Positions 36,950 to 46,700 of a stretch of DNA of 64,000 nt are shown here, in pieces. Position 1 is the first letter of the stretch. Every line of letters starts with the position of its first letter. Below the pieces are notes generated by a model. It ran no database searches. It had not been told where the DNA came from and worked only from the letters and a program-made list of their open reading frames with translations. A program made the position numbers and the translations under genes. This DNA comes from Chryseobacterium sp. KACC 21268 (GTDB taxonomy: Bacteria; Bacteroidota; Bacteroidia; Flavobacteriales; Weeksellaceae), in contig CP117875.1 of NCBI GenBank assembly GCA_028736075.1, positions 3,906,001-3,970,000 on the forward strand, in the 5' to 3' direction.

Positions 36950-38974
36950 TTACCAGATCTTCACTCTCTCTTCTGGTTTTTTGTAAAGCTTGTCGCCTTG
37001 TTTCACATCAAACGCTTTATAGAAAGCCTCGGTGTTCACCAATGGTCCAAAACTTCTGAAGAAACCTGGAGAGTGTGGATCCGTTTTCACCTGATTGGTC
37101 ATAAACTTCTCCGTAGAAAGCGTTCTCCAAACGGTTGCCCAGCTTAGGAAGAATCGTTGATCCGGTGAGTAACCATCAATTTTACCTGGATTACCTTTAT
37201 CTTTAAGATACATCTGAAGGGCGTCATAAGCGATGTTCACACCACCAAGATCGGCGATATTCTCTCCGTTGGTGAAAGTTCCGTTCACGTGAACATCCTT
37301 CACTGGCGAATAAGTATCGTACTGAGCTGCAAGACTTTTCGTCGCTTTCTCGAAGTTAGCTTTATCCTCTGCGGTCCACCAGTCTGTCAAGTTACCATCG
37401 CCGTCGAACTGTGCACCACTGTCATCAAAACCGTGCGTCATCTCGTGACCGATCACCGCTCCAATTCCTCCAAAGTTGACCGCTGCATCAGCATCAGCAT
37501 TGAAGAAAGGCGGCTGAAGGATCGCGGCAGGGAAAACGATCTCGTTGTTCACCGGATTGTAGTATGCGTTCACAGTTTGTGGCGACATTCCCCACTCTTT
37601 CTTGTCCACTGGTTTTCCAATTTTTTCTAATTCCTTAGCATAATGCCAGCTAGACACGTTTTGAAGATTTCCATAAAGTGTTCCACCATCTTTTTCAGAC
37701 TTCAAAGTCAATTTGGAATAATCTTTCCACGTATCAGGATAAGCGATCTTTACAGTGAATTTATTCAATTTTTCCAAGGCTTTGGTCTTGGTCACAGAAG
37801 ACATCCAAGTCAAGCCATTGATATGAACAGCGAAACTCTTCTTAAGATAATCGACGTAGGTCAACATCTGCGCTTTAGCTTCCGGCGTGAAATATTTCTC
37901 AACATAAACCTTTCCGAAAGCTTCTCCCACAACACCATTGATCAAGCCAAGCGCTCTTTTGTTCATCGCTCTCTGCTCTTGCTGGCCTTGTAGATATTTG
38001 CTGTAGAAATCAAACTTCATCGTATCCAACTTCTGGTTCAGGTAACCTGCGCTTCCAGAAACCAAATTGAATTTAAGATAATCTTTGATCAAAGGAATGT
38101 TTTTCTCTGTCAAGAATGTATCAAGATTTTTATAGTAGCCAAGCTCTCCAATGATCACTTTGTCGGTTTTCACACCTACCTCAGCCAAATATTTTGGAAG
38201 GTCGATGTTTTTCACCAATGATTTTAGTTCCGGCAAAGTTTTAGGATTGTACTGTAAAGTTGCGTCACGCACCTGCTCGTTGGTCAGCAAGGTCTTAGCA
38301 ATTTTCTTTTCGAAATCAACGATCTGACCAGCTACAGCAGCAGAATTTTTGTATCCGATCTCAGTAAGGACCTGAGCTACATATTTTTTGTACTCCTCGA
38401 TGGTTTCGGTATTCTTCGGAGAATCTTTTTGGTAATAGTCTCTACCAAGCCCAAGAGAAGCATCGCCTAAATAAACAGCGTTCATCTTAGAATCTTTAAG
38501 GTCACCATCCACACCCCACTCGTAGAAAGAGTTGTCGCCTCTTTTCGTGGCATCGATCAGATATTTTTGAAGATCAGAAAGATTCTTGATCCCATCGATC
38601 TTCGCAAGATCAGCCTTGATCGGGTTCAGACCATCAGCATTACGCTTGTTCATATCCATATAAGTCTGGTAAAGCGCTTGGATCTTCTGACCTTCGGAAC
38701 CATTTTCGAATTTTTCCTTTAGGATATTGTCCAAAAGTCCAAGAGAATTATTATCTGTCGTCTCTCTCAATTGTGTGAAAGATCCCCAACTTGGCTTGTC
38801 TGCAGGGATCTTGGCAGTCTTCATCCAAGTTCCGTTGACATAGTTGTAAAAATCATCTTGCGGACGAACAGTAGTGTCCATATAGGTCAATTCCAAAGCG
38901 TTTTGCTTGGATTGGGCAGAAACGGTGCTTACCAAAGAAGCTATCATTAATGCTGTAAGTGAGATCTTTTTCAT
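36950..38974 (-). CDS. M13 family zinc metallopeptidase (neprilysin/PepO type)
   Basis: 674 residues, usual length. Signal peptide MKKISLTALMIASLVSTVSAQ. The N-terminal M13 domain opens with VRPQDDFYNYVNGTWMKTAKIP. The zinc site is IGHEMTHGFDDSGAQFDGDG (HExxH), with the third ligand in NGENIADLGGVNIAYDAL. The substrate-binding motif NAYYNPVNNEIVFPAAILQPP lies before it, and the protein ends RVKIW as M13 enzymes do. It cleaves oligopeptides and is expected in the periplasm. It stands alone with its own terminator. Family assignment is firm; the peptide substrate is not known. Confidence 0.95.
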   Translation of the reverse strand: MKKISLTALMIASLVSTVSAQSKQNALELTYMDTTVRPQDDFYNYVNGTWMKTAKIPADKPSWGSFTQLRETTDNNSLGLLDNILKEKFENGSEGQKIQALYQTYMDMNKRNADGLNPIKADLAKIDGIKNLSDLQKYLIDATKRGDNSFYEWGVDGDLKDSKMNAVYLGDASLGLGRDYYQKDSPKNTETIEEYKKYVAQVLTEIGYKNSAAVAGQIVDFEKKIAKTLLTNEQVRDATLQYNPKTLPELKSLVKNIDLPKYLAEVGVKTDKVIIGELGYYKNLDTFLTEKNIPLIKDYLKFNLVSGSAGYLNQKLDTMKFDFYSKYLQGQQEQRAMNKRALGLINGVVGEAFGKVYVEKYFTPEAKAQMLTYVDYLKKSFAVHINGLTWMSSVTKTKALEKLNKFTVKIAYPDTWKDYSKLTLKSEKDGGTLYGNLQNVSSWHYAKELEKIGKPVDKKEWGMSPQTVNAYYNPVNNEIVFPAAILQPPFFNADADAAVNFGGIGAVIGHEMTHGFDDSGAQFDGDGNLTDWWTAEDKANFEKATKSLAAQYDTYSPVKDVHVNGTFTNGENIADLGGVNIAYDALQMYLKDKGNPGKIDGYSPDQRFFLSWATVWRTLSTEKFMTNQVKTDPHSPGFFRSFGPLVNTEAFYKAFDVKQGDKLYKKPEERVKIW

Positions 38975-39225
38975 TTCTTGATAAAAATATTTGTTCTATA
39001 AGTAGTTTTAAAGCAGAATTTGTTACAAATTAACCTCCTAAATTTCGAAAAACTAAAATTAAGACTTATTACCCAAAATACTTCTATAACTGATTAATAA
39101 TTAAAGTATTAATGAAATAATTAACAACAACACATGTAATACTCGAATTAATTGACCTATGATATAGGATTTTAGTTGACAGAATGATATTTTTACACCT
39201 CAAATTCAAAACAATTATTACACAA

Positions 39226-40836
39226 ATGCATCATAATTTATTATTGATATTAGCCTTATTATTCTCAGTTTTTATGATGGTAATGGTGGCCCGGAAAATG
39301 AAGATTGCTTATCCCATATTCTTGGTCATCGCCGGACTGGCCATCAGCTTGCTCCCCGGTATTCCCGAAATAGAACTGGATCCGGAATTAGTCTTTCTAA
39401 TTTTCCTTCCACCTCTGTTATATGAAGCTGCTTGGTACACCTCGTGGAACGACTTCTGGAAATGGAAAAGACCAATATCTCTTTTGGCTTTCGGTTTGGT
39501 TTTCGCGACGTCTGTCATTGTGGCTTACCTTTCTCAGGCGATGATCCCAGGTTTCACGTTGGCTTTAGGATTTTTGCTAGGCGGAATTATTTCGCCACCG
39601 GATGCCGTAGCTGCCACTTCTGTTTTGAAAGGATTACCAATTCCGAAAAGAATTGTGAGCATTTTGGAAGGCGAAAGTTTGGTAAATGATGCGTCATCTT
39701 TGATTGTCTTCCGCTTTGCCTTAGCTGCGATTTTAACTGGCAGTTTCTCTATGCACGTTGCAGTGGGTCAGTTTTTTTTAGTGGCTGGAATGGGAATAGT
39801 CTGCGGACTAGCTGGTGGTGGGATTATGTATTTGATCCATCGTTTTCTCCCGACGACCTCAGCAATTGATGCGGCATTAACGATTATGACGCCGTACATC
39901 TTATATCTTGGTGCAGAGCAGTTTCATTTTTCTGGTGTGATGGCTGTGGTGACTGGTGGACTTTTCATCTCTTACAGATCGCACGAGATCTTCAAAAACG
40001 GTAATACGAGACTTAATATGCTTGGCGTTTGGACAACCGTTATCTTTGTGATGAATGCAATGGTTTTCATATTAATTGGACTGTCGTTGCCATCTATCAT
40101 TAACGGTTTAGAAGAAGCGTCATTAATACAAGGGATTAAATATGGTGTGGTCATCAGTATTGTCGCTATCGCAATTCGGTTTTTGTGGATCTATCCGGCC
40201 GCATTTGTTCCAAGATGGCTTTTCAAATCTGTAAGAAAGGAACAAAATCCCGGTTGGAAAGGACCGCTCGTCATTGGCTGGGCGGGAATGCGTGGTGTGG
40301 TTTCATTGGCAACGGCACTTTCAATTCCTTACCTTTTGCCGGATGGCTCTCCTTTTCCTCATCGTAATTTGATTTTATTAATAACATTTGTTGTCATCTT
40401 TATAACTCTGGTTGTGCAAGGATTGTCTTTGCCATTCCTCGTTAAGAAACTTGACATGCCTGCAATGGATGTTGTACTGCCACAAGAACAACAGGAAGCA
40501 CAGATCCAAATCAGACTTAATAGATTGGCATTGAGTCACATTAATAATAATTACAGCGAAGCATTAGAGAAAAGCAATCTCCTGAAAAACTACAGAATGC
40601 AGATCTCGTTGGAAACAGAAAACACAGAGAATCAACTGGACCTGATGGAGTGCAATAACTGTACAACCCAAGAGATCGATAATTTTGAAACAATACTGAA
40701 AGAAATCTATGACAAACAAAGAGTGGAGATCTTCCAAATGAGAAAAGAAAAATATTATGAAGACGAGGAAATCAGAAAAGCCGAGCTACAATTGGACCTC
40801 AACGATTTGAGGATTAATCCGGATTTCCATTCATAA
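39226..40836 (+). CDS. Na+/H+ antiporter of the CPA1 family
   Basis: 536 residues from the ATG at 39226 (MHHNLLLILALLF). A longer frame from 39184 adds a polar segment (MIFLHLKFKTIITQ) before the first membrane helix and is less likely. Ten to twelve hydrophobic helices fill residues 1-415. Family motifs include ELVFLIFLPPLLYEAAWYTSW and, in the ion-binding region, GGIISPPDAVAATSVLKGL and LEGESLVNDASSLIVFRFA with the paired acids, and GWAGMRGVVSLATALSIP. The last 110 residues are a soluble, highly charged helical tail. It should exchange cytoplasmic Na+ (or K+) for H+ in pH and salt homeostasis. The cation specificity cannot be read from sequence. Confidence 0.92.
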   Translation: MHHNLLLILALLFSVFMMVMVARKMKIAYPIFLVIAGLAISLLPGIPEIELDPELVFLIFLPPLLYEAAWYTSWNDFWKWKRPISLLAFGLVFATSVIVAYLSQAMIPGFTLALGFLLGGIISPPDAVAATSVLKGLPIPKRIVSILEGESLVNDASSLIVFRFALAAILTGSFSMHVAVGQFFLVAGMGIVCGLAGGGIMYLIHRFLPTTSAIDAALTIMTPYILYLGAEQFHFSGVMAVVTGGLFISYRSHEIFKNGNTRLNMLGVWTTVIFVMNAMVFILIGLSLPSIINGLEEASLIQGIKYGVVISIVAIAIRFLWIYPAAFVPRWLFKSVRKEQNPGWKGPLVIGWAGMRGVVSLATALSIPYLLPDGSPFPHRNLILLITFVVIFITLVVQGLSLPFLVKKLDMPAMDVVLPQEQQEAQIQIRLNRLALSHINNNYSEALEKSNLLKNYRMQISLETENTENQLDLMECNNCTTQEIDNFETILKEIYDKQRVEIFQMRKEKYYEDEEIRKAELQLDLNDLRINPDFHS

Positions 40837-40846
40837 AATAACATCA

Positions 40847-40877
40847 AAAAACTCTTCCCGAATTAGGAAGAGTTTTT
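40847..40877. terminator. Bidirectional intrinsic terminator
   Basis: Twelve-base-pair stem (AAAAACTCTTCC/GGAAGAGTTTTT) between the antiporter gene and the convergent signalling operon, with T-rich ends in both directions. Confidence 0.85.
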
Positions 40878-40910
40878 AAATTATTGTTGTACAGTTTACA
40901 AAAAATACAC

Positions 40911-41273
40911 TTATTTCAAATTCATATAATGCGCCACTTTTTCTTCTAAATCCTCAAGATTAAAAGGTTTTGCAACAAAATCATCTGCCTGTGCACTTGC
41001 TGCCAATGCTGCAATATCATTGTTCGCTGTCACGTAGATCACAGGAATATTTTTAAATTCTTCGTTACTCTTTAATAATTTCGTTGCTTCTACGCCGCCG
41101 ATATTCGGGATCCAATTGTCCATCAAGATCACATCTGGGCGAAACTTCGCCACTTTTTCTATGATGTCGTGTGAGGTCTCGGAGATCTCTACCTTGTAGC
41201 CATTTTCTTCAAAAATGATACTGATGACCTCGAGAATGCTTGCATCGTCGTCAAAAATTAAAATCTTATTCAT
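40911..41273 (-). CDS. Single-domain response regulator (CheY-like)
   Basis: 120 residues made up of one receiver domain. The acidic pocket is FDDD (8-10), the phosphorylation site is Asp52 in VILMDNWIP, and the lysine is in FVAKPFNLEDL. There is no output domain, so it acts by protein contact or as a relay. It is the last gene of a six-gene operon, 15 bases after the CheB-like gene. Because it lacks a DNA-binding domain and no flagellar gene is nearby, its partner is unknown; the operon's own kinases are the natural phosphate source. Confidence 0.92.
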   Translation of the reverse strand: MNKILIFDDDASILEVISIIFEENGYKVEISETSHDIIEKVAKFRPDVILMDNWIPNIGGVEATKLLKSNEEFKNIPVIYVTANNDIAALAASAQADDFVAKPFNLEDLEEKVAHYMNLK

Positions 41274-41288
41274 TGTCTATATAGTTAG

Positions 41289-41864
41289 TTATTTTAATTG
41301 GTTAATATGCTTCGCCAGATCATCTGGTTTCACGATGAGATCATACTCCACATTTTCGACCGCCTGTCTTGGCATATAATCTACGTCTGCGGTTTCCGGA
41401 TCCTGAATCCAGACCTTGCCATTATTTCTTTTGATATATTTCAACCCTTCCACGCCATCCGAATTGGCGCCTGACAACAGCACACCTACAACACTTTGTC
41501 CGAAGATCTCGGCAGCCGATCTGAAAGTGACATCGATTGACGGTCGCGAATAATTCATTTTTTCTGAGCCATCCAGAGAAACCGTATTTTTATCCTCAAA
41601 CAAAAGATGATAGTCCGATGGCACTATGTAGATCTTATTATTCTTGATCTCAGTTTTGTCCTCGATTTCCAGCACATCTATCAAAGAGAATTGTTGCAAC
41701 AACCTCGGAAGAATACTTTCTGCCTGAGCCTTGCGATGCAGGATCAAAACAATGGGAAAGTTGAGATCGCCATTCAGATTTTTGACCATTGTCAGGATCA
41801 CCTGCAGACTGCCTGCAGATCCGCCGATGACCACTAAATCCGTTATGAGACCTTTCGTTTCCAT
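41289..41864 (-). CDS. CheB-type methylesterase catalytic domain protein
   Basis: 191 residues matching only the C-terminal catalytic domain of CheB, without the usual N-terminal receiver. The triad is visible as Ser16 (VIGGSAGSLQV), His43 (PIVLILHRKAQ) and Asp about 138 (LLSGANSDGVEGL). CheB removes methyl groups from receptor glutamates; here the only nearby partner is the CheR gene that ends 3 bases upstream. No methyl-accepting receptor is in the window, so the target is open; a kinase in the same operon is one candidate. Separate receiver proteins in the operon may replace the missing regulatory domain. Cytoplasmic. Confidence 0.9.
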   Translation of the reverse strand: METKGLITDLVVIGGSAGSLQVILTMVKNLNGDLNFPIVLILHRKAQAESILPRLLQQFSLIDVLEIEDKTEIKNNKIYIVPSDYHLLFEDKNTVSLDGSEKMNYSRPSIDVTFRSAAEIFGQSVVGVLLSGANSDGVEGLKYIKRNNGKVWIQDPETADVDYMPRQAVENVEYDLIVKPDDLAKHINQLK

Positions 41865-41867
41865 CTC

Positions 41868-42698
41868 TTAATTCTGATCTACTTTTTTCCAGATCTTCTG
41901 ATCATCGATCTGATGGTAAAACTTACCCAAATTTGAAAACCTCAAAGTTTCCTTGGAGCCTAAAGCCAAGTAGCCAAAATTCTCCAGACTTGCATCAAAA
42001 AGGGTGAAGACACGCTCCTGCAATTCCTTATCAAAATAGATCAAAACATTTCGGCAAATGATCAACTGAAAACTATTGAATGAACTGTCTGATACCAAAT
42101 TGTGCGTAGATAAAATGAGTTTTTCCTGAAGTGCTTTATCAAATCTGGCACTGTCGTAGTTGGCAGTGTAATAATCAGAGAAATCTCTTTTACCACCCGA
42201 AAGCATATAATTCTCCGAATAGGTTTTCATATGATGCATCGGGAAAACGCCAGATCGCGCACTTTCCAACACAGATGGATTGATATCTGTTCCGTAAATC
42301 AAACATTTATGATAAAGTCCAGCTTCCTTCAGCAAAATAGCTATTGAATAAGCTTCCTCGCCTGTGGAACAACCAGCAACCCAAATCCTGATCAAAGGAA
42401 AAGTACCTAACTGAGGCAGGATCTTCTCTCTAAGTGATTTAAAAAAAATGGGGTCACGAAACATCTCTGTCACATTGACCGTGATCTCTTCTATAAAATG
42501 TTTGAAATAGTCACCGTCGTTCAAAACCTGATAGCGCAGTTCTGCATAGCTCGTAAATCTATCTATCATACATATCCGATTGACCCTTCTGGTGAAAGAA
42601 GCGCGGCTGTACAGCGAAAAATCATAACCGTAAGATTCATAGATATCTTTGATCAGATGTTCTATTTCGTTATCTTTTACGATACTTGGTTCCAGCAT
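41868..42698 (-). CDS. CheR-type SAM-dependent protein methyltransferase
   Basis: 276 residues. The N-terminal CheR_N helix bundle (about 10-70, DFSLYSRASFTRRVNRICM) is followed by the SAM-binding domain with IWVAGCSTGEEAYSIAILL, KCLIYGTDINPSVLESARSG and LIICRNVLIYFDKELQERVF. CheR methylates receptor glutamates. The frame can also open at a TTG two codons upstream (42704), but the ATG at 42698 overlaps the preceding stop as TAATG, a classic coupling arrangement, so I chose it. The CheB gene follows after 3 bases. No CheA, CheW or receptor is present. Confidence 0.92.
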   Translation of the reverse strand: MLEPSIVKDNEIEHLIKDIYESYGYDFSLYSRASFTRRVNRICMIDRFTSYAELRYQVLNDGDYFKHFIEEITVNVTEMFRDPIFFKSLREKILPQLGTFPLIRIWVAGCSTGEEAYSIAILLKEAGLYHKCLIYGTDINPSVLESARSGVFPMHHMKTYSENYMLSGGKRDFSDYYTANYDSARFDKALQEKLILSTHNLVSDSSFNSFQLIICRNVLIYFDKELQERVFTLFDASLENFGYLALGSKETLRFSNLGKFYHQIDDQKIWKKVDQN

Positions 42699-43063
42699 TA
42701 GCAATGTTTTTCTATAGCCGTCAATAACAGATCAACGTCTATGGGTTTCTTTATATAATCTTGTGCGCCTGCCTCGAGACACTTTTCGCGGTCGTCGTCC
42801 ATTGCCTGTGCTGTGACTGCAATGATTGGCGTTTCGCTGATCTCAGGTGTATTCCTAATAATTTTGATGGCCTCATATCCATCTATTTCCGGCATCATCA
42901 TATCCATCAATACGACACAGAAATCTTTATCTTCTTTTAGAATTCGGATTGCTTCGTCTGCCATCATACAACTCTCGAGTTGGTATTTTCGGGCTTTCAA
43001 GGTTAATCTCAGGGCAAAAATATTGTTGGGATCGTCATCCACAATTAAAATTTTCTTACTCAT
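42698..43063 (-). CDS. Single-domain response regulator
   Basis: 121 residues, one receiver domain: acidic residues in LIVDDDPNN, phosphorylation site Asp54 in CVVLMDMMMPEIDGYE, threonine in IIAVTAQAMDDD, lysine in DYIKKPIDVDLL. It closely resembles the third receiver of the hybrid kinase coded 18 bases upstream (VVLMDMMMPEMDGYETI), so it probably arose by duplication of that domain. Its stop overlaps the cheR start. It has no output domain and is likely an intermediate in the operon's phosphorelay. Confidence 0.92.
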   Translation of the reverse strand: MSKKILIVDDDPNNIFALRLTLKARKYQLESCMMADEAIRILKEDKDFCVVLMDMMMPEIDGYEAIKIIRNTPEISETPIIAVTAQAMDDDREKCLEAGAQDYIKKPIDVDLLLTAIEKHC

Positions 43064-43081
43064 AAAAAATTCAAACAGTTT

Positions 43082-46000
43082 TTAATTCTCATATAACCAA
43101 ACACGTAGCAAAGATAGCAATTGATCGATATCCACAGGTTTGGTAATGTAATCCGATGCACCAGCCTGAAGACATTTATCCCGATCACCAATCATCGATT
43201 TTGCAGTCACTGCAATGATCGGCAACCTCTTGAAGCTCGGCATTTTTCTGATTTCCTGGATTGTTTCGTAGCCATCCATCTCCGGCATCATCATATCCAT
43301 CAAAACGACGTCGATATCAGGATTAAGTTTGATCTGATCCAAGGCCTGCTTACCATCCATCGCCAAAACCACTTCTACTTTGTATTTTTCCAGCGCTTTG
43401 GAAAGTGAAAATATATTGCGAACGTCGTCATCTGTGATCAGGATCTTCTTCCCACTCAGGACTTCCGTCAATGATCCCAGAGTTTTGTTTCTGATGGTCT
43501 CGACAGAACTATTTTTCTCCTCCACCAAATGTAGGAACAAACCGACCTCATCTAAGATCCTTTGGTAAGAATGTGCAGTTTTCACCACTATAGAATCTGC
43601 GTACTGTTTGATCTTCAGTTCTTCTGATTTGGATAAATTGCGCTCTGTAAAAATAATGATGGGTAGGTTTTCCAGACCTTCGTAGGTCTTTATCGATTCG
43701 ATGATCTGATAACCATTTCCTCTGGCTGGTCCAATATCCAAGATTACACAATCAACCTCGTTGGAGGTCAAAGCTCTCACACTATCTTCTAAATTATCTT
43801 CGACAGACAGTGAAATATTAAAGTTGCTCAGGAAATATGATAAGGCATTTGCGTGTCTTGCATTTTCCTCCACGATCAAAACTTTCTGCGGTGACCGCTT
43901 CAGTGCATCTTCGATCTTGGCAAAAACCTCCGACATCTGTTCCATCGCGACAGGTTTATTAATGAAATCGATCGCGCCTTTCATCAAACTTTGTTGTCTT
44001 ACGTGCAAAGAAGACATCATATGGACAGGAATTGGTTTGGTTTGAGGATTGGCCTTCAGCTCGTCCATCACTTGCCAACCATCTTTCACAGGAAGCTGAA
44101 CATCCAACAAAATTGCAGCTGGACGATATCTCAAAGCTGCAGAAATCGCGTGATCACCTCTCACAGCTACAATGCCCTTATAGTCCTGACGTCTTGCATA
44201 TTTCAATAACGCTTTGGCAAAATTGGTGTCATCTTCTACGATCAATATGACTTTATCATCTTCCTTAATATTGTCCCGATCATCAGCAACATCTTCCGGA
44301 ATTTGCAGATCATTGATCGGTGTAGAAATCCCGTATTCGTTGTAATCGATGATGTTTTTCACTTCCTCTACATCTTCCTGACGGATGACCTGATCGGTGA
44401 TTTGGTCCTTTTGAACTTTGTTGATCTTCGTTTTTTCGTTTTTTGGAATGATGAGACTAAACTCGCTACCTTCATTCACTTCACTTTCCAGAACCAATTC
44501 GCCTCCAAGTAATTTGGCGATCTCTCGGCTGATAGAAAGTCCCAATCCTGTTCCTCCGAATTTCCTTTGTGTCGATCCATCGGCTTGTTGGAAGGCTTCG
44601 AAGATCACCATTTGCTTCTCCTGTGGAATTCCAATTCCGGTATCTTTTACGGAGAAGATGATGAGGTCTTCATTCTTCGGATCTTGTTTAATACTCAATT
44701 CAACGCTACCTTCTTTTGTAAATTTCATCGCGTTGGAAAGAAGATTCCTCAACACCTGATCCAGACGCAAACGGTCTGTCTCGATTGTTTTTGCGAGATC
44801 ATTTTCAATGTTGATATTAAATTCGATGCCTTTGTTTTGTGCTATTGGTCCCATTAGATTTTTAAGGTCTCTCAAGACATTATCCAAAGCAACTTCCTCA
44901 TATTCGAGAGACATTTTTCCGGATTCTATTTTCGCCAGATCTAATATTTCGTCAATTAAGGTCAATAAGCTTGTTCCTGAACTTTGGATCACTTTTGCAG
45001 ATTCAATTTGGTCTTCGTTTAGATTGTCATCAGAATTTTCTGCCATCAACCTGGACAAAAGTAGAATGGAGTTTAGCGGTGTTCTCAACTCGTGCGACAT
45101 ATTCGCCAGGAACTCAGATTTGTATTTGGTGCTTAATTCAAGTTCTTCCGCTTTCTTCTGAATTTCTGAATTTCGTTCAGCGATCAGGTGATTTTTTTCT
45201 TCCAACAATTTGGACCGTTCTTCCAATTCTGTATTGGTCTGCATCAGTTCTTCCTGCTGCACTTTCAGTTCTTCTTCGGAGGCCTGAAGTTTTTGCGTCT
45301 GTGCTTCCAATTCTGTATTCAGATTTTCCAGTTCGGAATGCTGCACTTGCAACTCCTCAGATTGTGCTTGGGTTTCTTCTAGCAAACGCTGCTCTTTCTC
45401 GCGGCCTTTTGCAGCATTGAGTGCGATGGCGATATTTCGGCTACTTTCAGCAAAATACTCGATCTGTTCTTGTTCAAAGTTTGAATTAGAGCTTAGTTCC
45501 AGAATTCCGATACTGTCGTTATTCAAAATGATCGGGATCAAAGCGATTCCATTGATTTTGACTTTTCCGGTTGCGAAGGTTACAGCGAAATCATTTTCAT
45601 CAAGGTCATTATAAACCTTTGGTGTTTTTTGAACAAAAGCCTGACCGACCATTCCTTCTCCTGGATCAAAGGTCTGCTTCATATTATTCTCCAATCCGAA
45701 TGCTGTGGTAAGCCTTAAAACACCTTCTTCGAACAGATAAACGGCTCCATTGGTACAATTTCCGTACTCGATCAATTGGTTTAAGGAATCTATTGTTACT
45801 TGGCTTACAGACTTATTCCCGACCAACGATTCATTGATCAAAGCCAAACCTTTCTGATGCCAATCGCTCTGGTTGATCTTGTCAAATGCTTCCTTCAAGG
45901 AATCTGTCATATGATTCAAAGACTCAACGAGGTCGCCCAAGTCACCATCAAAATCATCAGTTAATCTTTGAGTATAATCACCATTCGAAACTCGGTTTGC

Positions 46001-46696
46001 CACCTGTTGAATGACACTGACACGTCTGGAAATCTCCAGGTCTTTTGCCTTGAGTTCCTTCTCAAGTTTTTCTCTCCTCAATAGATCGTTGCGGAGTTTG
46101 ATATAGAAAAACACGGTAACAGCAATGGCTGCCAGTGCAGAAAATAGGATGAATAAAACGGTTGTATTGGATGAACTGTCGAGATCCTTGTTCTTTTGCG
46201 CCAACTGTGCCTCTTCGAACTGTACGAAATTATGGACAAGAATTCTGCATTTGTCCATATACACCTTGCTCAGCATCATTTGATCCTGGGTCATCGCGAT
46301 GCCGTTGCGCTTGTTCTGGACAAATTGTTTCAGATTGCTCATATTGCCATCCACATTCTGCTCCAGACTTTTCAGGCGTTCAAGCTGTTCTTTGTTATCA
46401 ATATCAAATGACTTGGCCAGCTCTATCGCTTTAGAATATTCTTTGATACTGCGGTTGTAAGGCTCCAAGAAGCCTTCTTTTCCAGTGAGTTGAAATCCTC
46501 TGTTCCCTGTTTCGGCATCCAAAAGCGCGATCAAAACATCCTTCACAGCGGTCATAGACTTTCTGCTTTTGGAAACGTTTTCGCGATGCTGCATTTGTTT
46601 TTGGATGCTCCAATACGATGCAATTGAACTCGCAATTAATATAAATAAAGAAAATCCAATCCCAACTTGTAGATTTCTGATAACTTTTCTCGGCAT
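43082..46696 (-). CDS. Hybrid sensor histidine kinase: CHASE3, HAMP, GAF, kinase, three receivers
   Basis: 1204 residues. A membrane helix near 10-28 and another near 177-198 flank a CHASE3-like extracytoplasmic sensor (DAETGNRGFQLTGKEGFLEPY). A HAMP-like segment (ISRRVSVIQQVANRVSNGDY) and a GAF domain (about 275-420) follow, then a long Glu/Gln coiled coil (about 430-520). The kinase core has phosphoacceptor His535 in FLANMSHELRTPLNSILLL and an ATPase with VKDTGIGIPQEKQ and GGTGLGLSI. Three receivers follow (LLDVQLPVKDG, CVILDIGPARGNG, LMDMMMPEMDG); the middle one is atypical at its acidic pocket (LIVEENARH). Inner membrane. It starts 4 bases after the upstream kinase gene. The build fits a phosphorelay hub; the signal is unknown. 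Confidence 0.93.
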   Translation of the reverse strand: MPRKVIRNLQVGIGFSLFILIASSIASYWSIQKQMQHRENVSKSRKSMTAVKDVLIALLDAETGNRGFQLTGKEGFLEPYNRSIKEYSKAIELAKSFDIDNKEQLERLKSLEQNVDGNMSNLKQFVQNKRNGIAMTQDQMMLSKVYMDKCRILVHNFVQFEEAQLAQKNKDLDSSSNTTVLFILFSALAAIAVTVFFYIKLRNDLLRREKLEKELKAKDLEISRRVSVIQQVANRVSNGDYTQRLTDDFDGDLGDLVESLNHMTDSLKEAFDKINQSDWHQKGLALINESLVGNKSVSQVTIDSLNQLIEYGNCTNGAVYLFEEGVLRLTTAFGLENNMKQTFDPGEGMVGQAFVQKTPKVYNDLDENDFAVTFATGKVKINGIALIPIILNNDSIGILELSSNSNFEQEQIEYFAESSRNIAIALNAAKGREKEQRLLEETQAQSEELQVQHSELENLNTELEAQTQKLQASEEELKVQQEELMQTNTELEERSKLLEEKNHLIAERNSEIQKKAEELELSTKYKSEFLANMSHELRTPLNSILLLSRLMAENSDDNLNEDQIESAKVIQSSGTSLLTLIDEILDLAKIESGKMSLEYEEVALDNVLRDLKNLMGPIAQNKGIEFNINIENDLAKTIETDRLRLDQVLRNLLSNAMKFTKEGSVELSIKQDPKNEDLIIFSVKDTGIGIPQEKQMVIFEAFQQADGSTQRKFGGTGLGLSISREIAKLLGGELVLESEVNEGSEFSLIIPKNEKTKINKVQKDQITDQVIRQEDVEEVKNIIDYNEYGISTPINDLQIPEDVADDRDNIKEDDKVILIVEDDTNFAKALLKYARRQDYKGIVAVRGDHAISAALRYRPAAILLDVQLPVKDGWQVMDELKANPQTKPIPVHMMSSLHVRQQSLMKGAIDFINKPVAMEQMSEVFAKIEDALKRSPQKVLIVEENARHANALSYFLSNFNISLSVEDNLEDSVRALTSNEVDCVILDIGPARGNGYQIIESIKTYEGLENLPIIIFTERNLSKSEELKIKQYADSIVVKTAHSYQRILDEVGLFLHLVEEKNSSVETIRNKTLGSLTEVLSGKKILITDDDVRNIFSLSKALEKYKVEVVLAMDGKQALDQIKLNPDIDVVLMDMMMPEMDGYETIQEIRKMPSFKRLPIIAVTAKSMIGDRDKCLQAGASDYITKPVDIDQLLSLLRVWLYEN

Positions 46697-46700
46697 AAAA

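Noticed and set aside
37283-37294. GTTCACGTGAAC, a possible parS site
   Set aside because: Only the central ten bases fit the 16-base parS consensus (10 of 16), it lies within the M13 peptidase coding region, and a single such palindrome is expected by chance at this scale.
40911-43063. A true chemotaxis operon
   Set aside because: CheA, CheW and methyl-accepting receptors are all missing, and the kinases present are of the hybrid HisKA type.
44971-45420. Open frame of 149 codons opposite the hybrid kinase
   Set aside because: It is the complement of the Glu/Gln-rich coiled coil, which yields Leu/Ser/Phe-rich nonsense; no start signal or homology.
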